Both the position numbers and the translations under genes were made by a program. Below, in pieces: positions 46,557 to 55,519 of a stretch of 64,000 nucleotides of DNA. Location: assembly GCF_000271845.1 (NCBI RefSeq), contig NZ_JH719393.1, positions 949,457-1,013,456 on the forward strand. Reading direction: 5' to 3'. The stretch comes from Rhizobium leguminosarum bv. trifolii WSM2297 (GTDB lineage: Bacteria > Pseudomonadota > Alphaproteobacteria > Rhizobiales > Rhizobiaceae). Positions within the stretch are counted from its first letter, which is position 1; every line of letters begins with the position of its first letter. The notes beneath the pieces are model-generated. The model saw nothing but the letters and a program-made list of their open reading frames with translations, had not been told where the DNA came from and ran no database searches.

Positions 46557-46577
46557 GACTGACCTGAGTTTCCCAGC

Positions 46578-48935
46578 CTATTCCGCAACGACGTAGGTAT
46601 AAAGGCTGACGCGGCCCGATGCATCGATCTCGCGATAGACCCCTTGAATTTCCACCTCAAAGCCCGGGAAGGTGTTGAAGCAGGTTTCAAACATCTTGAG
46701 ATAGTCGATCATCGGCTTTGCCCTTTCCGTCAAGCGTTCGCCCGGCACGATGGTGGCGATACCCGGAGGATAGACCACGAACGGCGTTGTTGCGATGCGG
46801 CCGGCAATGGCGTCTATCGGCAGATACTCCACATCGTTGCGCACCAGGCAACGTGCGGCATCGTGGGGCGAGAGCGCGATCGGCGGCAGATGCTCAGGGG
46901 AAAACTGCTTGGTCTGCAGCGCGCTGACATCGGCCTGGCGGAAGAAGCTGTGCATTTCTCTGCAGAGATCGCGAAGCCGCACGCCCGCATAGCGGCCTGG
47001 CCGGCGACGAAAGAATTCCGGGACTGCCTCTTCCAGCAGCGCATTGTCGTCATGGAGCTTTTTGAAGGCGACGAGGCCGCTGATCAAGGTGCCGGCTTTA
47101 CTTGCCTCCACGCCGGGGGTGAGGAGGAACAGCAGCGAATTGAGGTCGTTCTTTTCCGCAACGATCCGGTTTTCGCGCAGATATTGCGCCACCACGGGTG
47201 CCGGAATTCCATGCTCGGTGTATTTGCCGCTTGCCCGGTCGAAGCCCGGCGTGAGCAAGGTGAGCTTGTTCGGATCGGTCATGGCAAAGCCCGGCTCCAT
47301 TGCGGAAAAGCCGTGCCATGCCGCATCAGGTGTCAGCTGCCAGAAGGCGGGATTGGTGGCGAGCTGATCGGTGGCGATGCTCTCCCACGCCACGTTGTGC
47401 GCCGCGCCGGGGCCGGACACATCCGGGATCGCAACCCGGTCCGGCACGAATGGCTCGAAGAACCAGCGACGCTCGGGACGGTGCTCCTTCTCCTCGAATT
47501 CGCGGCGCACGGCACGGATCTTCTTGCGCAGCTCGATGCCGAGGCGGATCGTGTCGTCCCACAGCACTTCGCCCGAGCGGCCCTTCATCATCTGCGCTCC
47601 GACGTCGAGCGAAGCAAACAGCGGATAGAAGGGCGAAGTCGAGGCGTGCTGCATGAAGCTTTCATTGAATCGCCGGTGCTCCACCCGGCGTTTCTGGCCG
47701 GTGATATGCCGGTCCTTCATGTGGATCTGTGAGGCCTGCGAGAAGCTTGCAAGCTGCTTATGGGTGGATTGCGTGGCGATGATGCCCGGCGCGTCAGGGC
47801 CGAGGTCGGAAAGGCCCATGGCGAAACGCCCGGCATAGAGCGGATGAAATTTCATGAAGCCCGCCCAGGCCTCATCGAAGAGAATGTAGTCGCACAGATG
47901 TCCGATGCGCTTGAGGATCATCTCCGCATTGTGAATGGTGCCGTCATAGGTGCACTGTTCCACGACCGCGACGCGGAACGGGCGTGGCTTCTTGTAGGCC
48001 TCGGGGTCTTTCACCAGCGGATGGGTGCGGATGCGTTCCCGCAGGGCTTCCTCGTCCATGGCCGCAAAATCGATGGGACCGATCAGCCCGTAAGCGTTGC
48101 GTGCGGTCGGCAGGTAAACCGGAATTCCTCCGGAGATCATCAACGCGCCGTGATGAGCGGCCTTGTGGTTGTTGCGGTCGAACAGCACGAGATCGCCATC
48201 GGTGACGAGCGCGGAAAGCGCGACCTTGTTGGAGGTGGACGTGCCGTTGAGGACGAAATAGGTCTTCTCGGCGCCGAAAATCTTGGCGGCTTCCTTCTGT
48301 GCAGCGAGCGCAGGTCCCTCGTGGGTCAGCAGGTCGCCGAGATCAAGGACCGAATTGTCGAGATCGTCTCGGAATACCGCTTCCCCAAGATGCTCCATGA
48401 ACACCCGGCCGATGGGGCTCCGGCTGTAAAAGATACCGCCATTGTGCCCCGGGCAGGTCCAGAGGTGGTTGCCCTCCTCGGCATAATCGACCAGCGCGCC
48501 GAAAAACGGCGTCTTCAGCGTCTCTGCATATTGTTTCAGTCGGCTGATAAGGCTCTTGGCGATGAAGGCGGGCGTTTCTTCGGAAAGGAAGACATAGCCG
48601 TCGATGAAATCGAGGACCTCAACCGGCACATCCTCGAAGCGCTTGCGACGGATCAGCAGGATGATCGGAAACTCGAGACCGCGCCGACGCATCAGGTTGA
48701 TGAGTGAGGCGGTCTTGCCTTCGAGCCCCTTTTTACCCCAGTCAACCAGCATGCAGCCGATGGCGGCGTCCGTCTGCACGGCAATCTCCGCATCTTCGAG
48801 ATTGCGTGCGCGCACCACCTCAAAGCCGGAGCGTTCGATCTCCTCGACGATCTGGCGGTAGCGGGCACCCTCCAGATCCTCGTTGTCAAAGGTCGGCGTT
48901 GCGAACAGAAAGTTGAAACGTCTGAAATAATCCAT
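46578..48935 (-). CDS. Orn/Lys/Arg decarboxylase (PLP-dependent, fold III-type major domain)
   Basis: The 785-aa enzyme has an N-terminal receiver-like wing domain (about 1-130), then the PLP domain with the catalytic-lysine block STHKQLASFSQ (Lys393), the preceding ILFDEAWAGF and HNGGIFYSRSP, and the typical C-terminal domain. The family decarboxylates lysine, ornithine or arginine to cadaverine, putrescine or agmatine, used in acid tolerance and polyamine synthesis. Length matches inducible-type basic amino acid decarboxylases. Which amino acid is used cannot be told from sequence. Confidence 0.93.
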   Translation of the reverse strand: MDYFRRFNFLFATPTFDNEDLEGARYRQIVEEIERSGFEVVRARNLEDAEIAVQTDAAIGCMLVDWGKKGLEGKTASLINLMRRRGLEFPIILLIRRKRFEDVPVEVLDFIDGYVFLSEETPAFIAKSLISRLKQYAETLKTPFFGALVDYAEEGNHLWTCPGHNGGIFYSRSPIGRVFMEHLGEAVFRDDLDNSVLDLGDLLTHEGPALAAQKEAAKIFGAEKTYFVLNGTSTSNKVALSALVTDGDLVLFDRNNHKAAHHGALMISGGIPVYLPTARNAYGLIGPIDFAAMDEEALRERIRTHPLVKDPEAYKKPRPFRVAVVEQCTYDGTIHNAEMILKRIGHLCDYILFDEAWAGFMKFHPLYAGRFAMGLSDLGPDAPGIIATQSTHKQLASFSQASQIHMKDRHITGQKRRVEHRRFNESFMQHASTSPFYPLFASLDVGAQMMKGRSGEVLWDDTIRLGIELRKKIRAVRREFEEKEHRPERRWFFEPFVPDRVAIPDVSGPGAAHNVAWESIATDQLATNPAFWQLTPDAAWHGFSAMEPGFAMTDPNKLTLLTPGFDRASGKYTEHGIPAPVVAQYLRENRIVAEKNDLNSLLFLLTPGVEASKAGTLISGLVAFKKLHDDNALLEEAVPEFFRRRPGRYAGVRLRDLCREMHSFFRQADVSALQTKQFSPEHLPPIALSPHDAARCLVRNDVEYLPIDAIAGRIATTPFVVYPPGIATIVPGERLTERAKPMIDYLKMFETCFNTFPGFEVEIQGVYREIDASGRVSLYTYVVAE

Positions 48936-49318
48936 CTGGGTATCCGCTTTTGATTTGGCACGAGGTGTCGACGCATTTCATGACATGCTTGTGACAGAGT
49001 TAGGGTGAGCGAAACCCCTGCATAGAATGGCATTGCCATTCATCTCGTCTGATCATCGACCGTGATGCCCTGGTTTAGCATCGGCAGGACCCGCGAGGAG
49101 GGGCCGGCGCCCTTCGACGTCTTCATCCGTAGTCAGCGTTAGTCGTTTGAATCGCTGACGAGGCGGCGCTGCCTGGAATTATTGCCGAACCGGCATTGCG
49201 GCTGATGGTTGCCTATTGAGAAGCTGAGCGAGCGGAAGAGGGAGAGGAGGGAAGGGGGATTTTCCGGCGGGTTTGGAGGTTGGAGAAAGTTCCGGCCGGC
49301 TCGTCTCGGAGAAACGAT
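48936..49318. other. Intergenic region between decarboxylase and ParB-like genes
   Basis: This 383-base divergent gap shows no convincing gene. It contains a 7-bp inverted repeat GTCAGCG (49132-49138) / CGCTGAC (49153-49159) of unknown meaning and a ribosome site (GGAG at 49308-49311) for the gene at 49319. Promoters for both directions are expected here but were not identified. Confidence 0.5.
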
Positions 49319-51475
49319 ATGGCACAGGCCATCCAGAAGATCACGCTTAGTGGCGGACGTGACATCCCCTTCAATAACCTCGTTTTGAGCCAGGAGAACG
49401 TCCGCAGGATCAAAGCGGGCGTCTCGATCGAGGAACTCGCGGAGGACATCGCTCGCCGCGGACTTCTGACCAGCCTGAATGTTCGGGCGGAAGTCGACGG
49501 TGAGGGCAAGGAGACAGGGTTCTATCGCATTCCGGCCGGCGGCCGCCGATACCGTGCGCTTGAACTGCTTGTCTCCCGCAAACGGCTCGCAAAGACCGCC
49601 GGCATCCCTTGCATCATCAGCAACGGTGAAACGCCCGAAGCCGAGGATTCGCTTGCCGAAAACGTTCATCGCGTCGATCTTCACCCGCTCGACCAATACC
49701 GCGCTTTCCAGACACTGCGTGAGCAGGGGATCGGCGAAGAGGAAATCGCGGCCCGCTTCTTTGTCTCGGCAGCGACCGTCCGGCAACGCCTGCGATTGGC
49801 TTCGGTCTCGCCACGGCTGCTCGAGCTCTACGCCAATGAGGATATGAAGCTTGAACAGATCATGGCCTTTTCCATCACCAACGATCATGTCCGGCAGGAG
49901 CAGGTCTGGGACACGATCTCGCGTCAGCAGGTTCGCGAGCCCTATTATATCCGCAGGCTTCTGACCGAAACGACGATCCGCGCGAGCGATCGCCGGGCCG
50001 TCTATGTCGGCATTGACGCCTATGAAGCCGCCGGCGGCGTCGTGATGCGCGACCTGTTCGAGCAGGACAACGGTGGATGGCTCCAGGATCCGGCACTGCT
50101 CGAGCAACTGGCACTCGAGAAATTGACGATAGACGCCGAAGCGCTCAAGGCTGCGGAAGGCTGGAAGTGGGTGGAAGCCGCTTTCGACTTTCCTTACGGT
50201 CATACGTCCGGGCTCCGTCGTTTCTATGGCCAGCAGGTCGAAATGACCGAGGTAGAGATTGCTCGACATCGCACGCTCAAGGCCGAGTACGACGAACTCG
50301 ATGCAGCCTATGCCGCGGCCGAGGAGCATTCCGAGGAAACCGAACATCGGCTGGATGAACTCGGCACCGAATTCGATCGGTTCAACGACCGGCCATATAT
50401 TTTCGATCCAGAGGATGTCGCCCGTGGCGGCGTGTTCATCTCGCTTGGCGCCGGCGGCGAACTGAGGATCGAGCGCGGCTTTGTCCGACCGGAGGACGAA
50501 CCGCAGCCCGAGACGGTGGACACCGATGCCGTGATCTCCAGGAGTGACGTCGGCCACGAGGTGCCTGGATCATCGTCGACCGGCGGGGTATCGGTCAACG
50601 GCCGGGCCGTCGATGAACCGGCAGAGGAGGAAGACGATGTCATTCGTCCCTTGTCCGACCGCTTGGTTGTCGATCTGACGGCCACCCGCACGGTGGCCCT
50701 GCGCAATGCGCTCGCCAATAATCCGGTCATCGCCTTCATCGCCGTGCTGCACGCTTTTGTCCTGAAAACCTTTTACCCATATGGGTCGGACACGTGCCTG
50801 GAACTTACGCTGCAAAGCGCCAGGTTCGGCCAGACCGAAGGCCTTGCCGACGCCGTCTGGGCCAAGGAGATCGATCAGCGGCAGGAGGCATGGGGCCACG
50901 ACCTTCCGAAGGCGCCCGACGATCTCTGGGACTTCCTGATCGGGCTCGATGAGGTCAGCCGGCTGGCATTGTTTGCCCATTGCGCATCCCTTTCGCTGAA
51001 CGCCGTGATCGAACCATGGAACAAGCGCACCCGCGCGATCGCTCATGCCAATCAGCTCGCTCGTTCGATCGGCTTCGACATGGTCGATGCCGGCTGGACG
51101 CCGACCGTCGATGCCTATCTCGGCAGGATAACCAAGGCGCACATCCTGCAGGCAGTGCGGGAGGCGAAGGGCGAGCAGTCGGCTCATCTGATCGGTCATC
51201 TGAAGAAAGTCGATATGGCGCGTGAGGCAGAGCGCCTGCTCGACGGCAGCGGCTGGCTTCCCGAGCCGCTGAGGATGGTGAGCGAAGAGGCGTCGGCAGA
51301 TATGCCCGAAACAGCAGTCGGTGATGTCGCCCACGATCCCGACGACGCTCCGGTCGAAGCCGAGGCTTCGCAGCTTCCGGCCTTCCTGACCGAAGGGGCG
51401 AATGCCGGCGATGCGACAGCGCGGCCGAACGCCGCCTTCCAGGCGGAGCACGAGCATCTCGACGCTGCCGAATAG
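49319..51475 (+). CDS. Large ParB-like plasmid protein
   Basis: The 718-aa protein has an N-terminal ParB/sulfiredoxin-fold domain with AGGRRYRALELL (about 73-84) and LAENVHRVDLHPLDQYRAF (112-130), followed by a helix-turn-helix (EEEIAARFFVSAATVRQRL). A long C-terminal region (about 330-718) of unknown fold, with an acidic end, makes it over twice the length of ParB/RepB. It is not the partition protein of repABC. Such genes are frequent on large rhizobial plasmids; a nuclease or DNA-binding role in plasmid upkeep or transfer is possible. ATG 49319 follows GGAG; an earlier in-frame codon at 49280 is unlikely. Confidence 0.85.
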   Translation: MAQAIQKITLSGGRDIPFNNLVLSQENVRRIKAGVSIEELAEDIARRGLLTSLNVRAEVDGEGKETGFYRIPAGGRRYRALELLVSRKRLAKTAGIPCIISNGETPEAEDSLAENVHRVDLHPLDQYRAFQTLREQGIGEEEIAARFFVSAATVRQRLRLASVSPRLLELYANEDMKLEQIMAFSITNDHVRQEQVWDTISRQQVREPYYIRRLLTETTIRASDRRAVYVGIDAYEAAGGVVMRDLFEQDNGGWLQDPALLEQLALEKLTIDAEALKAAEGWKWVEAAFDFPYGHTSGLRRFYGQQVEMTEVEIARHRTLKAEYDELDAAYAAAEEHSEETEHRLDELGTEFDRFNDRPYIFDPEDVARGGVFISLGAGGELRIERGFVRPEDEPQPETVDTDAVISRSDVGHEVPGSSSTGGVSVNGRAVDEPAEEEDDVIRPLSDRLVVDLTATRTVALRNALANNPVIAFIAVLHAFVLKTFYPYGSDTCLELTLQSARFGQTEGLADAVWAKEIDQRQEAWGHDLPKAPDDLWDFLIGLDEVSRLALFAHCASLSLNAVIEPWNKRTRAIAHANQLARSIGFDMVDAGWTPTVDAYLGRITKAHILQAVREAKGEQSAHLIGHLKKVDMAREAERLLDGSGWLPEPLRMVSEEASADMPETAVGDVAHDPDDAPVEAEASQLPAFLTEGANAGDATARPNAAFQAEHEHLDAAE

Positions 51476-51493
51476 GCTTTAGTCCGACCAGCC

Positions 51494-51519
51494 AAGACCC
51501 GGCCGGCGCGCCGGGTCTT
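51494..51519 (+). terminator. Hairpin between ParB-like and DUF932 genes
   Basis: AAGACCCGG (51494-51502) and CCGGGTCTT (51511-51519) form a 9-bp stem around a GC loop that can pair further. A short TTC-rich tail follows. It may end or attenuate transcription. Confidence 0.55.
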
Positions 51520-51592
51520 CAATTCCAATCCGTTCGCACGGTCCGGCTCCGACAGGAGACCGGACCGAATTCGTTTTTAAGGAGATATCGTC

Positions 51593-52783
51593 ATGGACAC
51601 CATCCCTTCCACCTCGCAACCAGTATCCTCCGGCTTCAAGGTCGACATCTCACGCGGTCAGCGCAACAGCCGCGTCTCTTCCGAATGGTTCTCCCGGCCT
51701 GATGACGAGCGCTATCTTTCCCTTGGCGAACTCCACGGAGCAGTCAAATCGCGTGCGGAGCGGGCCCAAGCCCGCACGGTGGAAACTTCGTCGATCCGCC
51801 TCGAGGCCAATCGCGGCAATGCCGAGAGGCTGGAATTGATCGTACCCGGCAACCAGCGGCCGATTGCGCCGACGCATTGGAGCTATGGCCAGCTGTGCAG
51901 CCTGGTCGGAGCGCCGGCCACCTATATGCGCCAGCTTCCCGCGCCGCTTGCCGCGATCAACCTGCAGCATGGCCTGCTCAACCATCGTGCCGAACTCGTC
52001 AAAACGCTGGAGATGGACGACGGCCGCATCGAACTGCGCGCCGTGACCGGCCCCGAGTACGGCAGGATCTGGGACCACGAGCTCGTCTCTGCCGTGATGA
52101 AAATCGCCGGCAACGGAACCGGCGACACCATCTGGAAAGTGCCGGGTCTCCTCGACTGGGCAAGCATGACGCATAATCCCTTCGTCGATATCTCCAAGGA
52201 TACGACCACGCTCTACGCGTCCGACCGCGATGTCTTCCTGTTTCTGGTCGACGATACCCATCCGATAGAGGCGGGGCGCCTGCCCAACGGTGAGCCGGAC
52301 CTCTTCTTCCGCGGCTTCTATGCCTGGAATTCGGAGGTCGGATCGAAGACGCTCGGCATCGCCTCCTTCTATCTCCGTGCCGTCTGCGCCAACCGGAACA
52401 TCTGGGGCTCGGAAAATTTCCAGGAGATCAGCATCCGGCACTCGAAATTTGCCGCCGAGCGCTTTGCCCATGACGCAGCACCGGCGCTGACGCGCTTTGC
52501 CAATTCCTCGCCTGCGGCTTTCGTCGCCGGCATTAGGGCCGCGCGCGAGCGGATCGTCGCCCAAAACGATGAGGATCGTCAAACCTTCCTGCGCCGGCGT
52601 GGCTTCTCGAAGAGCGAAACCGGCAAGATCATCGAGACGGTTCTTTCCGAAGAAGGCCGCCCGCCGGAATCGATCTTCGATTTCGTTCAGGGGATCACTG
52701 CGTTGGCACGTGACAAGACGCATCAGGACACGCGTCTCGAACTCGAAGGCAAGGCGAGGAAGCTTCTCGAAAGCGCGGCCTGA
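51593..52783 (+). CDS. DUF932 (phage/plasmid-like) protein
   Basis: The 396-aa cytosolic protein matches the DUF932 family of phage- and plasmid-borne proteins, with blocks such as ELRAVTGPEYGRIWDHELV, FLVDDTHPIEAG and GFYAWNSEVGSKTLGIASFY. The molecular function is unknown. A strong AAGGAG site precedes ATG 51593. It follows the ParB-like gene by 117 bases with a hairpin between and is closed by a long hairpin at 52803-52837. Confidence 0.85.
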   Translation: MDTIPSTSQPVSSGFKVDISRGQRNSRVSSEWFSRPDDERYLSLGELHGAVKSRAERAQARTVETSSIRLEANRGNAERLELIVPGNQRPIAPTHWSYGQLCSLVGAPATYMRQLPAPLAAINLQHGLLNHRAELVKTLEMDDGRIELRAVTGPEYGRIWDHELVSAVMKIAGNGTGDTIWKVPGLLDWASMTHNPFVDISKDTTTLYASDRDVFLFLVDDTHPIEAGRLPNGEPDLFFRGFYAWNSEVGSKTLGIASFYLRAVCANRNIWGSENFQEISIRHSKFAAERFAHDAAPALTRFANSSPAAFVAGIRAARERIVAQNDEDRQTFLRRRGFSKSETGKIIETVLSEEGRPPESIFDFVQGITALARDKTHQDTRLELEGKARKLLESAA

Positions 52784-53192
52784 CCGCGCCCATCATAACG
52801 CGATGCCGTCGATCGGTTCGAACCCGATCGACGGCATTGTCATTTCCAAAAAATGCCATCATCCTTCAACAATTCCGGGGCGGCGTCGACCACCGAAGAC
52901 GAGACGCATTTTTCGGAGGAAGGAACGCACGGGCGGGGGCAGTCGGTCCCGCCTCCCTGCCGGCCGCTATGCTGAGGCTCCTGCGGCTGCCCTTGTTCCG
53001 CCCTTAGCGTGGCGAGATTCCCGAAATCCCGCCTTCGGCGGCGCTATGCTGATTTCTCCGATACTCTTCATTGTTTGATTGGAACCCGCCTGGCCGGCGG
53101 GTTGCCCGACGATCTGGTTCCTCGCGGCAGCAGTACGATCAGGCCAGCCAGTGATGATTCGCGATCGCGCGTGATTTAGAGTCGAAAATCAG
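52784..53192. other. Intergenic region between DUF932 and rctA-like genes
   Basis: Apart from the terminator at 52803-52837, this 409-base stretch has no gene I can support. Short overlapping open frames exist but lack ribosome sites and recognisable sequence. Confidence 0.5.
52803..52837 (+). terminator. Long perfect hairpin after the DUF932 gene
   Basis: ATGCCGTCGATCGG and CCGATCGACGGCAT are 14-bp perfect arms around TTCGAAC, 20 bases after the stop codon. The following TTGTCATTTCC is only weakly T-rich. Position and strength favour a terminator. Confidence 0.75.
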
Positions 53193-53564
53193 TCAGTTTA
53201 ATCCGCCATCCTGGCCGACGCGGAAGGAACTCAGCTTGTTCAAGAGATCCTCCGAGATCTCAAATTGCCGTGCTGTCCCCCGGCCCATGGAATTCTTCAC
53301 CATCGTCTCCGTCAACATTTTGCGCTTTACCAGAAGGTCGACGGTCTCCTTCACGCCGCTCCGCGTCAGCTCGGTAATCTCGATGATATTCGAAAGGGTT
53401 AGCTTCTGGTGGGCCTGGCTCATCGTGTAGAGAATCGTCATCATGCCGACCTGCTTCAGCCGCGCCTGCGGGGTTTCGTCCTCCAGTGGATGGTCGAGGA
53501 TCTCGTGGAGAATGAGTCCCGAGAAGGCAAGATTGTGCCATTGCTTTTTCAGTGCGCTTGTCAT
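53193..53564 (-). CDS. rctA: RctA-like winged-helix repressor of conjugation genes
   Basis: The 123-aa protein has a MarR-like winged-helix layout, with the helix pair LTLSNIIEITELTRSGVKET and the following wing region MLTETMVKNSMGRGTARQFE. It is transcribed divergently from the gene cluster leading into virB1. This is the arrangement described for rctA, the repressor of the virB and transfer genes on R. etli and S. meliloti symbiotic plasmids. Identification rests on size, fold and context, recalled rather than searched, so the name is probable. Confidence 0.65.
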   Translation of the reverse strand: MTSALKKQWHNLAFSGLILHEILDHPLEDETPQARLKQVGMMTILYTMSQAHQKLTLSNIIEITELTRSGVKETVDLLVKRKMLTETMVKNSMGRGTARQFEISEDLLNKLSSFRVGQDGGLN

Positions 53565-53665
53565 GTCATTTAACTATGTTATATAAGTCAGTATGAACGT
53601 GGGATGGCAGCTGTGCAAGCCTTCCCGAATGCGATGGAACATCGTCTTGTCGAAGGGGCCTGTCC
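53565..53665. promoter_or_regulatory. Divergent rctA-virB promoter region
   Basis: The 101-base gap starts with an AT-rich block (TAACTATGTTATATAAG, 53570-53586) containing the palindrome TTATATAA, a natural site for a promoter and repressor binding. AAGGGG at 53653-53658 is the ribosome site of the gene at 53666. Confidence 0.5.
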
Positions 53666-54205
53666 ATGAAAAGCCTTCTGTTGAATTCACTGCTGTCGAT
53701 CTGCTGCATGACGCCACCCTATCTTATTTCCGGCAGTAAAGCGCGGGCCGAAGATTGGGGATGCCAGGTTATCCTATGCCTTTCCAATCCCGGCGGGCCG
53801 ACCCAGTATGCCGAATGCCGGCCGCCAATCCAGAAACTGTGGCGGGAGCTTGCCAAGGGGCATTCGTTCCCGACCTGCAGCGGCGTCGGTTTTCACAGTT
53901 CGCGGCCTGGTTATGAACCCTATTATTGCGATGCCGGATACAGGCTGACAAGTGAGGACGGTTCCGGCGGGCGGCAAGTGACCTGCGTGTCGACATCGCC
54001 GCAGCCGGTGAGCAATGCCGTCTGCTCGAATGACGGCAACAACTTTGGTCGCCACAGCAACTTGGTGCTGTCGCCGCATTGGCAGCGTCAGGATGGGCGC
54101 CGTCGTTGCATGGGCTACCCGATCGTGCGCCCGAATGTGCGGCCGCAGCCTCACTATGTCGATGTCACGATCGATGGCGCGGCCATGCAGCGGGTCTGGT
54201 ACTGA
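53666..54205 (+). CDS. Exported Cys-rich protein heading the virB operon, unknown function
   Basis: The 179-aa protein has an N-terminal signal sequence (about residues 1-28, ending SKARAED) and ten or so Cys in the whole chain, suggesting disulfides in the periplasm. The middle block ECRPPIQKLWRELAKGHSFP is found, as I recall, in conjugal transfer TrbM-like proteins. It precedes virB1 by two bases and corresponds by position to the first gene of rctA-regulated virB operons. A role in assembling the transfer channel is inferred from context. Confidence 0.7.
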   Translation: MKSLLLNSLLSICCMTPPYLISGSKARAEDWGCQVILCLSNPGGPTQYAECRPPIQKLWRELAKGHSFPTCSGVGFHSSRPGYEPYYCDAGYRLTSEDGSGGRQVTCVSTSPQPVSNAVCSNDGNNFGRHSNLVLSPHWQRQDGRRRCMGYPIVRPNVRPQPHYVDVTIDGAAMQRVWY

Positions 54206-54207
54206 CG

Positions 54208-54879
54208 ATGGCTGCTACGTTCGTCGATATCGCCCAGACCTGCGCGCCGATGGTTGAGATGGAAATGCTCGCGGGCATCGTCAGCCTGGAGAGCCGCTTT
54301 CAGCCCCTGGCCATTCGCATCAACAGCGGTCCGCCACTTGCCGCCCAACCCACATCGAAGGCGGAGGCGATTGAAATTGCCACGTCTCTGATTGCCGAAC
54401 ATCAGGATATCCAGATCGGCCTTGGCAGCCTTGGGATAGAGGCGCTGCAGAAACTGAATCTGCCTGTCGCGGATGCCTTCGATCCTTGCCAGAACCTCAA
54501 GGCCACAGCCACGCTTCTCGACGGATATTACCGTCAGGCTTTGCGCGCGGGGGACGATCCGGCTCGGGCCGAGACGGTCATGCTCCGTTCCTACTTCGGC
54601 CGCGACGATCCATCCATTGGCGCAATGGTCAAATATGACGAACAGGTGCGCCAGGAGACAATGCGGCTATCGCCAATGCTTGCATCGCTGACCATTGCGG
54701 AGCCCGGCGACCGGGCCGGGGCGGCTGAGCAGCCGCAAGACGATGCGGTGCAAGTGCCGTCGAAACGACCCTCCCATGCCTCCCAAACCGTCGAAGCCGC
54801 ATCCTGGGACGTTTTCAATTCCCGACGGCGACCCGCAGTTCTCGTTTTCCACAATGATCGATCGGAGCAAAGTGAATGA
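54208..54879 (+). CDS. virB1: VirB1-like lytic transglycosylase
   Basis: The 223-aa protein has the transglycosylase core with the catalytic Glu in SLESRF (Glu28), then IQIGLGSLGIEAL, the NLKATATLLDGYYRQAL block and a variable C terminus. It opens peptidoglycan for the type IV channel. No clear signal peptide is present at this start, as in some VirB1 homologues. ATG 54208 follows the previous stop by two bases; a longer open frame upstream overlaps that gene and is rejected. It overlaps virB2 by four bases. Confidence 0.9.
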   Translation: MAATFVDIAQTCAPMVEMEMLAGIVSLESRFQPLAIRINSGPPLAAQPTSKAEAIEIATSLIAEHQDIQIGLGSLGIEALQKLNLPVADAFDPCQNLKATATLLDGYYRQALRAGDDPARAETVMLRSYFGRDDPSIGAMVKYDEQVRQETMRLSPMLASLTIAEPGDRAGAAEQPQDDAVQVPSKRPSHASQTVEAASWDVFNSRRRPAVLVFHNDRSEQSE

Positions 54880-55175
54880 TCTCCAAAGCCCGTCTTCGCC
54901 CCCTTGCCGCGTCCACCCTCATGGCAGCCGCCATCATTGCCTTTATGGTCGAGCCGGCCTTCGCTCAGGCCGCCGGAATCGAAACCGTGCTGCAGAACAT
55001 CGTCGATATGCTGACCGGCAATATCGCCCGTTTGCTGGCGGTCATCGCCGTCATCATCATCTGCATAGCGTGGATGTTTGGATACATGGACCTCAGGCGC
55101 GCCGGCTTCTGGATCATCGGTATCGGCGGAATTTTTGGCGCGACCGAACTGGTCAATACCATCGTCGGGAACTGA
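54876..55175 (+). CDS. virB2: VirB2-like major pilin (TrbC/VirB2 family)
   Basis: The 99-aa pro-pilin has a long signal peptide (about residues 1-31, ending AFAQA) and a mature part of two hydrophobic helices (LLAVIAVIIICIAWMFGYMD and FWIIGIGGIFGATELV). It polymerises into the conjugative pilus. The start overlaps virB1 by four bases (ATGA). Confidence 0.93.
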   Translation: MISKARLRPLAASTLMAAAIIAFMVEPAFAQAAGIETVLQNIVDMLTGNIARLLAVIAVIIICIAWMFGYMDLRRAGFWIIGIGGIFGATELVNTIVGN

Positions 55176-55180
55176 GCGCC

Positions 55181-55519
55181 ATGGCGAGCATGTCGAACCT
55201 CGAAGACGATACGTTGTTTCTCGCCTGTACCCGCCCGGCAATGATCGCCGGTGTCACCATGGAAGCGATGGGCGTCAACATCATGGTGACGACCATCCTC
55301 TACATCACCGCCGGATCGATCGCCTATGCGCTGACCGGCGTCGTTTTCCATTTCCTGTTTCGCGCACTGGTCAAGCACGACCACAACATGTTTCGAATCC
55401 TGATTGCGTGGATCGAGACCCGCGGCCGCTCGCGCAACACCCCCTATTGGGGCGGTGCGACACTCTCGCCGCTGGCGCTCATCAGACGTTATGACGAAAG
55501 GGATCTCCGCCTTGGCTAG
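55181..55519 (+). CDS. virB3: VirB3-like inner-membrane protein
   Basis: The 112-aa protein starts at ATG 55181, five bases after virB2, and has a short N terminus with LACTRPAMIAGVTMEAMG, typical of VirB3, and a pair of membrane helices (about residues 30-62). It works with VirB4 in pilus assembly. Its 3' end overlaps virB4 by 29 bases. A longer open frame covering virB1 and virB2 in another phase is not the real gene. Confidence 0.92.
   Translation: MASMSNLEDDTLFLACTRPAMIAGVTMEAMGVNIMVTTILYITAGSIAYALTGVVFHFLFRALVKHDHNMFRILIAWIETRGRSRNTPYWGGATLSPLALIRRYDERDLRLG

Noticed and set aside
49139..50557. 472-codon open frame on the minus strand
   Set aside because: It is antisense to the ParB-like gene and has no signature of its own.
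52861..53190. Possible small genes in the gap before rctA
   Set aside because: Overlapping short frames lack ribosome sites and recognisable products.
54695..55180. N-terminal extension of virB3 through virB1 and virB2
   Set aside because: The frame is open but out of phase with the real virB1 and virB2 genes; VirB3 similarity starts only at ATG 55181.
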